Position numbers and translations under genes: made by a program. The notes under the pieces are model-generated. The model was not told where the DNA came from. It saw only the letters and a program-made list of their open reading frames with translations, and made no database searches. DNA of 64,000 bases from Arthonia radiata (lineage: Eukaryota; Ascomycota; Arthoniomycetes; Arthoniales; Arthoniaceae). The stretch covers positions 1,426,001 through 1,490,000 of the forward strand of contig PSQN01000006.1 in the NCBI GenBank assembly GCA_002989075.1, given 5' to 3'. Shown piece after piece: positions 54,714-64,000 of the stretch (position 1 is its first letter; each line of letters opens with the position of its first letter).

Positions 54714-56912
54714 TCAGCCGAAGACCATGCGCGGAGCATTACTCCAGTCCACGTTCAGCCAGTCTTCCAAATCAGCGCCGAAGGCCGGCACATTTGCCAC
54801 GGACATCTCGTTGAGATCGAAGCCTGCAAACTGGTCTTGAGGCGAGTAGTAGCCATTGACGGCGGGCGGTGCCAGCACCCGGTCAAGAATGTGTCGTAGG
54901 AGCTTGGCGACACGTTGGCATAGTGCGTAGTTGCCGTCGATCTCGCTGACCCACTCCAGCCCGGCAACGAACAAGATCAGATCTTGTATGGTCTTCGATC
55001 GGTTGGGCGATGGCGGCCGCGAGTGGTTGCCGTTGACCTGGTGGTAGAGGTCCACAGACAGCGTCGATGCGCTCGGGATGCCGTAGTTGGTCAAGAACCA
55101 ATGCACATCGTCTTTATGCTCAACAAAGCGGTCGCGCTCCGTCCAAAGGAGATTCACCGCCTCAAGCAGTCTCCGCGCCGTATCCAAATGGCGCTCCTCA
55201 TCTCTCGCGGGATGGTCAAGCTGCTCCAACAAAAAGCTATGATGTATGAACCGCAGTTGAATTTGCGCGATACAAGCGATATCCCACGCCTCCTTCGAAT
55301 GTATCAGCTCCTTCGACAACGGGGTCTTGAGCTGGTCTGGGAAGTTCGCAAACTCAGCATCAATGCGCTCGCGGACTTCCTGCACCCGTCGCTGTAGTTC
55401 CTCCGGCGGCAGCTTCCGACCGAGACAGATCTCGAGGATCTCCTCGCGGATCAGATGCGAGACCATGAACGCCCGGCCCATCGTCGCGGGGTGGATCTTG
55501 CCGGTGACGTTCCAGCCGCCGGAGCAGAGGTTGCGCTTGACGGCCTCTTCGTCGTCTTGAATCAGCTCCTCCTCGGAAGCGTCGAGCGGGTAATCGTTGG
55601 AGAGGTAGTGGCGGGTGATTCCCGGAGGCCGGCCGTGGAAGGTGGCGAGCTCGTAGCAGATGCCGAGGCCGGAGGAGAAGATGCGTTTCTGCATCTCGAC
55701 GAAGAGTAAGGAGTAGGGTTTCTCTTTGATGGAGGGTTTGTGCAGACCGAAGGCGGTCGTGGCGGCTATGAGGCTGCCCATGCGTCTCCAGAGCGAGGAG
55801 CTGATGTCGCCGCCGATCATGGCTTGGTAGCATGTGCATTTGTACAGTAGGAGTAGTGATAGAAGGTTGCTCTGTACGTCGAGCTCGTCGCACAGCATCA
55901 GGCATGCATCGGCGACTTCGAGAAGGCTAGTACCGTAGTCTTTGACGAGCATGCCTTTTGGGATGATCTCGCAGAGGAAGGGATCTGTTGGCGGTAGAGA
56001 CATCGCCACGAAGCCAATGGCTACAATGACAGACCCGAGCATGTCCCAGCGCGACTTTGGGCCTGAGAATGAGTCGAAAAATTCCGGAGTCGATCTTGGT
56101 ACGGCTAGATCGTTCGTGAACTTGAACGAAGCTGTGTTCTTGCATAGTGTCCTTGACACTGCTGCGAGGTTGCTTGACGAACGAGGCTCGTCCAGTAAAG
56201 ATCCAAAATGATCGTAGAAACGTCGAACGTACAGTTCGTACATTGGCTTACAGCTTGTGACGGCCAGCGTCACGCGGAAATACCGCGCCATTGCCTCCTG
56301 ACACAGATGGCGGCCGGGCAGCCATGCCAAAATGGTCGTCCCAAAGCGCACCAAGCTTTCATTCTCGCACGACTCGCACCATTCCTGCGAGCTCATGGGA
56401 GGGTCGTTGGACCAGTCCTCATTGATCAGGCCCTTATTGTTCAATAGCATAGCTGAATGGCCAGTACTCCCCAGATATCCAGGAACGTAGCGCGACGGAC
56501 CGCGATTATAACGGATCGGACCTCCCGTCTCCAGCGTCAGCGGGTTAGAGAGCGGCGACGCCTTGGCTTCCGGTCTGAAACCGATCCTAGGATGGGAGGT
56601 CTCATGGGAGTGCTTGGTCTTCTCCGAGTCTGGAGTACCCGGCACCCATTGCTCCTTGCTCTGACTGTCGGAATGCGACGTGGGGGAGACATTGCCTCTG
56701 CTCATTGGGCTTGGGTGGTAGTGACAAGCTTTCTTACCGCGTACACATCGACTGCACGGCAGCTCGTGGTTGCAGGCGAGCTTCGACTTCCGGCATGGCT
56801 CGCAAGAGGATGCGATGCCATTTCTTCGGACTCGTTTCGTCTCTGGCTCTTCGGACCGCTGTGTAGGTGGTTCGGTCGGGAAAGACGCGTCGACGGAGTG
56901 GCTCGGATCCAT
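54714..56912 (-). CDS. Zn2Cys6 fungal transcription factor, 732 aa
   Basis: Single exon. A binuclear zinc cluster with perfect C-x2-C-x6-C-x5-C-x2-C-x6-C spacing lies at residues 37-63 (Cys 37, 40, 47, 53, 56, 63), next to a basic stretch (KRVRR) that probably aids nuclear import. A disordered Ser/Pro linker follows. The central ~400 residues are helical and match the fungal-specific transcription factor domain (SSLWRRMGSLIAATTAFGLH, KRIFSSGLGICYELATFHGRPPG region). The C-terminus is acidic with aromatic residues (DLEDWLNVDWSN), a plausible activation segment. Target genes cannot be told from the sequence. Neighbouring genes do not form a biosynthetic cluster, so a local pathway role is unsupported. 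Confidence 0.93.
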   Translation of the reverse strand: MDPSHSVDASFPTEPPTQRSEEPETKRVRRNGIASSCEPCRKSKLACNHELPCSRCVRGKKACHYHPSPMSRGNVSPTSHSDSQSKEQWVPGTPDSEKTKHSHETSHPRIGFRPEAKASPLSNPLTLETGGPIRYNRGPSRYVPGYLGSTGHSAMLLNNKGLINEDWSNDPPMSSQEWCESCENESLVRFGTTILAWLPGRHLCQEAMARYFRVTLAVTSCKPMYELYVRRFYDHFGSLLDEPRSSSNLAAVSRTLCKNTASFKFTNDLAVPRSTPEFFDSFSGPKSRWDMLGSVIVAIGFVAMSLPPTDPFLCEIIPKGMLVKDYGTSLLEVADACLMLCDELDVQSNLLSLLLLYKCTCYQAMIGGDISSSLWRRMGSLIAATTAFGLHKPSIKEKPYSLLFVEMQKRIFSSGLGICYELATFHGRPPGITRHYLSNDYPLDASEEELIQDDEEAVKRNLCSGGWNVTGKIHPATMGRAFMVSHLIREEILEICLGRKLPPEELQRRVQEVRERIDAEFANFPDQLKTPLSKELIHSKEAWDIACIAQIQLRFIHHSFLLEQLDHPARDEERHLDTARRLLEAVNLLWTERDRFVEHKDDVHWFLTNYGIPSASTLSVDLYHQVNGNHSRPPSPNRSKTIQDLILFVAGLEWVSEIDGNYALCQRVAKLLRHILDRVLAPPAVNGYYSPQDQFAGFDLNEMSVANVPAFGADLEDWLNVDWSNAPRMVFG

Positions 56913-57804
56913 ATTGGATATATATCTGCGCCGGTCCCTCTACGGCTACTACGCAGCTTTCACTTACAGGTCTCCGCTCATTGCTTTCGCTTCTTCCAAT
57001 TTTTCAAGCGCCAGATGAGATGGCCTGATACCTACCGCCCACGATGGAGTTTCCTGAGACGCGGAATGAAGAGCAGAGTCTTGCGTAAGCATTTGTTATC
57101 AGACGAACTTTGTATAGCCCTAGTGGTGCTAGCTAAGGACGCGAGTCAAAGCTAGGCATCAATGACTGATTCTCGTCCATCACCCCTCACTGGCCTCGGC
57201 CTTTCGGAGTGCTCGCCAAATAGCATTCATAGCTTCAACATTGCGAGCAACCAGCATGACTGGGATGTCACGTTAATTTCACCCAGCTCTATCGCGGAGA
57301 TAATCGAGATCAGATAACGGAAGATCCGAAAGATAATGACCCCTGTCTATACGCCGACCCCTCTCTTCCACCCTCGCGGCTCGGCCACTGCTTACTCATT
57401 CCGATTCCGTTTTCACTGTCTTCCATGTTCCTTTCCCAGCTAAAGCCCATACACTTGCTTCTAAACGCGCTTATAACTGACCGCGTCTCCCACTGGTGCC
57501 TGCTGCCGCCTAAAGCTCTTACTCACGCGGGTTACTTCGTGCCATCTTTAGCAATCCTAAACTCACCGGGCGGACTCCGTTGTAGGGCGTGAGGCTGTGC
57601 GTAAGCATGTACTCTATAAATGTAGGGCGTGCTCCACGCATTATGACTGTTCAGTCGGAAGTGTCGGCTGCGTATTAATAGTGGAGACCGTCATCGATTG
57701 CGGTTCTTTAATCAACCACAGACTTTCATATCAAAGGCAGTCGTCTTCATAAGTATTACGGACATCCTCCAATTCCACCTCTATAAATATCACATATCAA
57801 CGCA
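56913..57804. other. Divergent spacer upstream of the transcription factor
   Basis: No gene seen. A TATA-like string (CTATAAATA) at 57781 lies about 25 bp before the ATG of the next gene, and a similar CTATAAATG lies near 57612. Confidence 0.45.
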
Positions 57805-58112
57805 ATGGCACGAGACTCACTCGGCTCCCTCTCCAGCGCTGCGAGCAGCACGTCCTCTGCTTCCCTGATTGAGAAAGATACAGCATCGCTGTCATCTAAG
57901 GCGTCCACTTCGAGTTGGAAGAATAGTCAGTCACAGCAACTCGCATGTTTCATCGCGGAAGACTAACGATAGCAGAGCTTTTACCAAAGAGCACGTCCAA
58001 GCCCATTCCAGCAGCATCAAGCCCAGGCACACCGTCCAAGCCCACGAGCACATCAGCTTCAAGTTGGCAGCCGAGGAACATGGCTAATGCCACTTACCTT
58101 TCTCTGCGATGA
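57805..58112 (+). CDS. Small Ser/Thr/Lys-rich hypothetical protein, 85 aa
   Basis: Exons 57805-57925 and 57976-58112. The 50-nt intron has a GTCAGT donor, ACTAAC branch site and GCAG acceptor, phase 1. The product is soluble and disordered, rich in Ser, Thr, Ala and Lys. Exon 1 ends KASTSSWKN and exon 2 contains TSTSASSWQP, so a Ser/Thr-Ser-Ser-Trp motif occurs twice. Between them are Lys-Pro-rich stretches (KLLPKSTSKPIP). No domain is recognised. Clean splicing that joins two compositionally matched exons supports a real gene; a regulatory or stress role would be speculation. Confidence 0.6.
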
Positions 58113-58399
58113 TTCATTGGAACACCACGACAGCATACATGTGACGCGGTCACCCACGCGGGCTCTACATAATCAGCAGTAGCGATATCCCAATTGAATG
58201 AGATCTCAATCGAGATTGAATACTGTTAATATGTCGAGCGGTGACTAATATACATATCTATGACTTACAGCGTAACGCTTACCATCAAGCCCGCCCCTTC
58301 TGCTCGCTACAGGCAGTGATCGATCATCCCACGGCCGCATCTTACAGGTCTGTAATGTTACAGTGAACGGCGTTGCATCATGTCGTCTGCCCCTTCTCT

Positions 58400-60297
58400 T
58401 CATCCTTCATCATCGACAAGCCACGGGTCCTCAAGCAGCTCGACTGCTGTAGCACGCTCCTTAGGATCCCATGTCAGCATGCGCCCCGCAAAGCGAAGGA
58501 ACTGTGCTTTCTCGGCACCCTGGTGGTGATTAACATCGCATTGAGTGAGAGAGCGTGTGCGGGTGTCCTCACCTCTAGTCGCGTGATCTTGTCCGCAGCA
58601 TTCCAATCACGTGGTATAAGTTCCGGTCTGAGAAGCTCACCCTCACCATTGAAATGCGGTCCTTTGAACAGCTGCTCTGGGCCGTTGCTCAGCTCATGAT
58701 TGGGGTGCCACTTCAGCTTCGTAGAGTAGCGCCACTGCTTCTTTCGCTCAGCTTCGATCCTCTCGATGAAGCCAGGCGACGGTTTGCCCAGCATCGCGTA
58801 GATGTACGCGACGTGAAGGGCTGGATTATAGTCTTCGCTACCACTGCTGAAGGGCATCGGCTCGAAGATGTTCTTGTTCTCGAGGATGTTCCAGAGCAGC
58901 ACACCCAGGTTCCATATATCGATGGGAGCGGAATAGGGCATGCCGAGGAGCATCTCCGGGGCGCGATAATGGTGGGTCTGCGCTGGCTGTTGGGTCTTAG
59001 CTGCTGTGCCACTCAAAACTCTTCCATTTGTGCAATGTGTAACGTACCGTAATGCTGACCATGCTCTCAGGCTGTATGTCTGCTTGGCCTAGGTCCGCGA
59101 TCTTCGGCATGACTTTGAGCAAGTATTCTTCTTTTGGCTGCTTGAGGGTTGGGAAAACTGTTAGAGAGCGGAAGATTGATCTCCTTGCTGCATCGACTTT
59201 GCGCTCCATGGGGTCGTTGAAACGACGCTCGACTTGATCATCGATGGTCGATGGGTGCTCGCATGTCATCAGGATATTATCGAGCTTCAAATCTGTGTGC
59301 AGTGTTCTGCAAGCATGCATGAAGCTCAAGCCTTCCAGTAGACGTCGGACGTATAGCTTGACGAGGAACAAGGGGAATTCTTTGGGGACAAAGATATTTC
59401 GCCAGTCGTATAAAGTCTCGCGCATCGGCTCGTATAGGTAGCAGCTGTGTGAACCATTTGGACCTTCTATGCTCGTGACGCCGGCCGGAAGATGAATCGC
59501 CTGTATTCGTGAGGCGACTTCAGGCTCAAGCTGTTCAAACTGATCGATGAAATGCTCCAGCACTTTGACTTCTTTGCCCGCGTGATCTGCATCACCGCGG
59601 CTTGGTTGCTCTACTTGATTGAACTTCAAGGCCCAGTAATCTTCCGGCTCCCAGCGCCACCTGTAGGCTCGTCAGACGGTCATCATCAGGAACCGAGCAG
59701 CGACGAAGTCACCTATCGAGGTCTCTCGCAAGCCACGCCGAGGAGTGGTCTACGAGGCAAAGTCAGTAATCTGTTCCAGTATCTAGCAATCATATTGAGC
59801 ATGAGATGAAACGACAGCTCTATGCAGCGACGTCTGAATATGACACCTGCTTCAAGGCGTGGCAAGGGGTCTAACGACAGGAACATTCGCACAATACCTG
59901 CCTGCTTCACGAGCTCAAGATGCCGAAAAGCATGATTTGATTTTCACAGCGCTGCAAATACTGAGCGCTCAAGTCCTCAATATTTGCATGTAGACAAGAT
60001 CGCAAACTCACGTCCAAATCCCAACTTCTCAATGAGCTCGAGGCGACCTCCTACAATATCTCCAGGGTGAGCATAGTGTCGCTTCTCCAGTCTATAGGAA
60101 GGCAATCGCTCTTCTTCTATGAGCTGTTCACTCGGCAACGTAGCTGGCGCAAATGAGTCCTGGAAGCGCGGTTGCTTTTGGAAGACGTTCAATGGGTTCT
60201 GATAAAGCCTTCGCTGTACCCATGGCGCTGATACTCCACACCGTGGAAGCTTTGGTAAATAGTTGATGCAGCCGGCGAGATGCAAAGACCGAATCAT
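58400..60297 (-). CDS. SRPK-like serine/threonine protein kinase, 492 aa, five exons
   Basis: Exons, in transcript order, are 60297-60012, 59749-59713, 59660-59048, 58995-58573 and 58519-58400. Introns are 262, 52, 52, 52 and 53 nt in the same order where present (four in all: 262, 52, 52, 53). Kinase landmarks are LIEKLGFGHHSSAWLARD (glycine loop), YWALKF (lysine), HTDLKLDNILM (catalytic loop), ADLGQA (DLG in place of DFG), HYRAPEMLLG and DIWNLGVLLWNI. The split of the domain by a long spacer after the catalytic loop and the Thr in HTD resemble fungal SRPK-type kinases, which phosphorylate Arg/Ser-rich proteins. The N-terminus is basic and could be a targeting peptide. The 262-nt first intron and the weak third acceptor (CTAAG) are the least secure points. 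Confidence 0.83.
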
Positions 60298-60821
60298 GTG
60301 CAGGACCTGCCGCAGTCGAAGGCAAAGAAGCAAGTAAACAGTGCTGGTGTGGCAGTTGAGAGGAAAGGTTCCTCAAGCGGACGCGTTTCAAGCGCGTTAA
60401 GTCCAGGCGCAGCCTAACCCCGAAGAAGCGCCCCAAAGTTTGGCCGACAAGCCCCACCTTCCCCCTGAGGCCTGGCACGCTTGGGGCTAAAATGTCACCA
60501 GTGGCCTGGTACGATGCCTGCAAGATCGGACTCTTTTTGCGCCGTTTCGGTGATGCTTCATCGTCTCAACGTTACCCTTTGTTACGCATGTCTCTTTACT
60601 TCTGAGAACTCTTCGATCCAATGAGACTGCACGCTCTGCCACTAACGAGCCCTCCTCCATTGATAGGAGGCTGACAAAGCCTCGGCACCAACCTCGCCTC
60701 GCCGCGCGTCATCCATCTTCAATCTGCAAACGCTCGCTCACAACAAATACTCTCTTCAACCTCTGCCAGCCTTCCTCGAAGCTTCTCCTACAGCTCAAAC
60801 AACATCAACAAAACAATCATC
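60298..60821. other. Divergent promoter region between the kinase and hydrolase genes
   Basis: No gene seen; C/T-rich leader before 60822. Confidence 0.5.
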
Positions 60822-62024
60822 ATGGACACACACAACCCCCAGGATAAACCCAAGGCTTCCGAGAGCAAGGCGCCGCCATCTCGACTGTACCTGAAGCTCA
60901 AAGCTATCTTCTGGCGCGTCTTGATGCAATTTGGCATGTACCTACACCGCTTGCCTGCTCCTCGACCAAACCCTGTTGCCTTCACCCGTCATATACCCAC
61001 CACACTCTCTTCATCTTCCGGCATCGTCACCATCTACTTCTACACCCCGAAGAACTACAAGGTGCAGCAGAAGCTTGGCACAGATGACAAGCGTTACCCG
61101 GTCGTCATCAACTTCCATGGCGGCGGCTTCACGATAGGCAGAGCCACAGATGACGCACGATGGGCGACCCAGGTTGCCGAACAGACGCAAGCAGTCGTCG
61201 CAAGCGTGGACTACCGACTGGCGCCGGAGTATCCCTTCCCGACGGCCATTGAGGATGGAGTGGACAGCGTACTCTACATCATACGACATGCGGAGGAACT
61301 GCAACTCGATCCGAAGCGGATTGCGCTTAGTGGATTCAGTGCTGGCGGCAACATGGCGTTCACGGTCCCCTTGCGACTGCTGGAGGAGACTGATCCCAAA
61401 TTCAAGCAAGGTGATGAAGGGACGCATATCCAAACGACCAAAGGCGACCTAGTATCAGTCAGCAGGAACATTAACACCTCACAGACAACCTCTCCTCAGG
61501 ACCTCCCCGGTACCTCATCACACGATGTCAACCCCGTGAAGTTGCCGCCGTACAAAATCGTGGCGATCAGCTCATGGTACCCTTCAACCGATTACACCTT
61601 GACGCGCGAGCAGCGAAACAAGACCATCCTGCGACAGGACATGGCAGTCCCGGACATGTTCACCAGCCTCTTCGACGCAGCCTACCTCACTCCCGCCGGT
61701 CTTGACAGAAAGAACCCATACCTATCTCCAGGAAAAGCGTCTGATGAGCTATTGAAGCTGGGCTTGCCCCACAACATCTATCTGTACACGTGTGAGTGGG
61801 ATATGCTGCGCTCCGAGGCAATGGCACTGCGCGATCGATTGCAAGGGTTGGGGAAGAATGTGGTGCATGAAGACGTGAAGGAGGCCCCGCACAGCTTCGA
61901 CAAGAAACCTTACCCATTCGAGGAGGCGCATCAAGTGAAAGGACATTACCGCAGCGCCTGCAAACAACTTCGTATTGCATTTGGCGACGCTGAGGAGACC
62001 GGCACTGCGGGGTCGACAGTGTGA
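60822..62024 (+). CDS. Alpha/beta hydrolase of the hormone-sensitive-lipase type, 400 aa
   Basis: Single exon. The oxyanion-hole motif HGGGF is at residues 99-103, the nucleophile elbow GFSAGGN at 171-177 (Ser173), SVDYRLAPEYPFP precedes it, and the Asp and His of the triad are most likely in CEWDMLRSEA and EAPHSFDK. A hydrophobic/basic N-terminal segment (LYLKLKAIFWRVLMQFGMYL) may attach the enzyme to membranes. A Ser/Thr-rich insert (about 205-235) lies in the cap region. The family cleaves small esters, acylglycerols or similar; substrate unknown. An esterase acting in detoxification or lipid turnover is the general inference. Confidence 0.9.
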   Translation: MDTHNPQDKPKASESKAPPSRLYLKLKAIFWRVLMQFGMYLHRLPAPRPNPVAFTRHIPTTLSSSSGIVTIYFYTPKNYKVQQKLGTDDKRYPVVINFHGGGFTIGRATDDARWATQVAEQTQAVVASVDYRLAPEYPFPTAIEDGVDSVLYIIRHAEELQLDPKRIALSGFSAGGNMAFTVPLRLLEETDPKFKQGDEGTHIQTTKGDLVSVSRNINTSQTTSPQDLPGTSSHDVNPVKLPPYKIVAISSWYPSTDYTLTREQRNKTILRQDMAVPDMFTSLFDAAYLTPAGLDRKNPYLSPGKASDELLKLGLPHNIYLYTCEWDMLRSEAMALRDRLQGLGKNVVHEDVKEAPHSFDKKPYPFEEAHQVKGHYRSACKQLRIAFGDAEETGTAGSTV

Positions 62025-62620
62025 AGGACTGAGCGTTCTCGGTGTTGACAAGCTCCTTGTGAACATCGAGGGGCGCTTGAACAAGGATAGAGTGTCGCCA
62101 CGAGACACCTTCCACTAAGGCGAAGAGACCGAGCAATCTATCGCTCTGAGGCTCAGCACAAGAGCGACGTAGGAGGTGTTATCCGCGTGATAGGTCCCAA
62201 AGACTCCGCCGATACGCAAGTCACAGACGTAACGATATTGCATTCGTCTGCTTGACGAAGCTCATGAACCTATCGAGAATGTCATGATCAAAGATACCCA
62301 TTACTCGCCTACCTTTCCCGCAATGCCTGCTTTTTCTCCTCATGAAACTAGTGATCTGAGCTCAATGGCGGATATCATAGTCGCTGTCAGCCAAATCAAA
62401 TGTGCAATGCTGCAAAAGCCCATGGCAGCTGGCCACGCGTGCCTGCCTTGGCTCTGCTTTCGAAGACCCACTTCTCAATGCGTGAGCTTGTTTTCCTTCT
62501 GATGACGTACCTATAGTTGATCTGGAAAGTTACGCATACCTAGCCTACAAGCGACGACATCCTTATTCAGACGATTCACCGAGCCTGTAAACGAGCAAGG
62601 ACCGAAAGATCATTGCAAAG
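62025..62620. other. Intergenic
   Basis: No gene supported between the hydrolase and GH43 genes. Confidence 0.5.
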
Positions 62621-63858
62621 ATGGCGTACAACAATGCAGTCATGACGCTAGCCCCGCATGGCACACCAGATCCATTCGTAGTCCACCGCAACGGGAAGTT
62701 CTACTTGGTATGACTCGCGAGACAGAGCCTCAATCGAGAAGACTGCTGATTATGCTTTTATCTGCAGACATACACGACTGGCAATGACATCCAAATATGG
62801 GAGTCCGACGACATCCAAGGCTTCATGTACACCAACAAGAAGATCATCATCTGGTAAGCATCGTAGATCTCCAAACGCCGCCAACCCCACCCCCAAACAC
62901 ACGGTCGAAGCCTTGCAGATAAGCCAAACTCACACCCCACAGGCAACCCAAACCCGGCACCGAAAATGCCTGCGGCGTATGGGCCCCCGAGCTCCACGCC
63001 CTCAACGGCCGCTGGTGGCTTCTCTACAGCGCCGAAGTCGAAGGCCAAGGCAACAAGTCCCACCGTGCCTACCTGCTCGCCGGCCCGCCCGACAACACCG
63101 ATCCATGCATCGACCGCCACGAGCCAAACGCCTGGCAGGACATCGGCCACGTCCAGGGCATGCTGCGCGATCAATGGTGCATCGACGGCACATTCATCAC
63201 GCTCAATGGCGGCCTGTACATGGTGTATGCGGGCAGTGAACTCGGCGCTAATCTCGATACCTTCAACTACAGTAATTTGTACATCGTGGGCATGAAGGAC
63301 CCGACCACTGTGGCGACGGCGCCACCAATCGTCATCTCGAAACCGACGCATAGTTGGGAATGGGAGGGAAATACGGGCGTGAACGAGGGTCCACAGTGGC
63401 TCGAAGCGCCGAATGGATCGTGGAGTGGACTCGTCATCTCCGCGAGCGGTACCTGGTGTCAGAATTACAAGATGGTGCTGCTGCAGTACCTTGGCGGCGA
63501 TCCTCTCAACCCCAACTCATGGCGCAAAGACAACAAGCCGTTCCTTGTCAGCGCGAAGGGGCTTTATGGGCCTTACGCGCCGGGGCATGGCAACACTCTC
63601 AACCTTAATGGCGAAACGTATCAGTTCTTCCATGCTACGGATAATCCGACGGATGGTATGGAGAATCGAAAGGGCAGATGTCAGAGAATCAACTGGACAA
63701 CAAGTGGCCCGGACATGGGCGGCCATGTGGGCATCTTGGTGCCTGATATGCAGAGCTTCATGGCCGGTCCGAGTGTCGAACAGCAGAAGAAGGGGAATAC
63801 GAAGGGGTTCGCGAAGGACTTCAAGGCTGGGTATAAGAAGTATACTTCTGGGTGGTAG
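62621..63858 (+). CDS. Glycoside hydrolase family 43 protein, 362 aa
   Basis: Exons 62621-62707, 62768-62853 and 62943-63858; introns of 60 and 89 nt. The five-bladed propeller family includes arabinofuranosidases, arabinanases and xylosidases. Candidate catalytic residues are the Asp in HGTPDPFVV (base), the Asp in WCIDGTF (pKa modulator) and the Glu in NEGPQWLE (acid); WAPELH and GHGN are also typical. No signal peptide is seen at this start (MAYNNAVMTL), so either the enzyme is intracellular or an upstream exon was missed. Action on arabinose-containing plant or wall glycans is inferred from the family. Confidence 0.87.
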
Positions 63859-64000
63859 GGATCTGGCAGCAGTACATGCTGGTGCAAGTGACCTTGTGTA
63901 TTTCTTTGTTATTGAAGCCCTATGATTGTATGAGTTGGAAGAAACGAATTGAAACGGAAAATGATTCTCGTCTGGAATACATTGCTTGGCAAAATCTGGC

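Noticed and set aside
1-64000. tRNA genes
   Set aside because: I looked for B-box-like GGTTCGAATCC strings on both strands and found none with a matching A box and acceptor stem; a covariance-model scan would be decisive.

Overview
The window is nuclear DNA of a filamentous ascomycete, most likely a dothideomycete near Mycosphaerellales/Capnodiales. Supporting this are many 50-60 nt introns with GTAAGT/GTGAGT donors and CTGAC/CTAAC branch sites, and a fungal gene set: DUF1776, Wss1, vacuolar alpha-mannosidase, Zn2Cys6 regulator, GPI-anchored wall protein, SRPK-like kinase, GH43. The taxonomic order is an inference. I found no tRNA, rRNA or CRISPR and no convincing retroelement. Exon structures were worked out by eye from splice signals and family conservation.

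Layout. 1-8.4 kb is gene-poor: a 156-aa unknown gene, a MITE-like inverted-repeat element, and two paralogous genes (3969-4484, 6226-6714) for ~126-aa proteins with two C2HC zinc-binding motifs and identical exon lengths. 8.4-21.2 kb is conserved: a Sel1-repeat Nif1/Dsf2-type protein, a DUF1776 protein whose second intron is a decayed tandem array of three intron copies, the Wss1 metalloprotease, and a GH38 alpha-mannosidase.

21.5-32.9 kb is the most unusual part: eight small genes on both strands (81-118 aa, one with a nonsense codon) whose products all begin Met-Cys and share C-x-H ... C ... C ... C-x2-C. They sit among decayed minisatellites and one unknown gene with an internal 51-aa duplication. 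I take this as a locally expanded, apparently uncharacterised family of small metal-binding proteins. 32.9-36 kb is empty; 36-38.7 kb holds two tandem membrane-anchored CE4 polysaccharide deacetylases.

39.3-48.7 kb is a dense housekeeping block: actin-capping beta, uroporphyrinogen decarboxylase, PWP1, a DUF7730-like protein and the splicing helicase Prp16. 49.5-64 kb mixes a GPI-anchored Cys-rich surface protein, an unknown two-exon protein, an alkyltransferase-like DNA-repair protein with a 13-nt microexon, a Zn2Cys6 regulator, a tiny Ser-rich protein, an SRPK-like kinase, an HSL-type alpha/beta hydrolase and a GH43 glycosidase. The contrast between compact housekeeping blocks and sparse, repeat-laden islands of lineage-specific small genes suggests two genome compartments.
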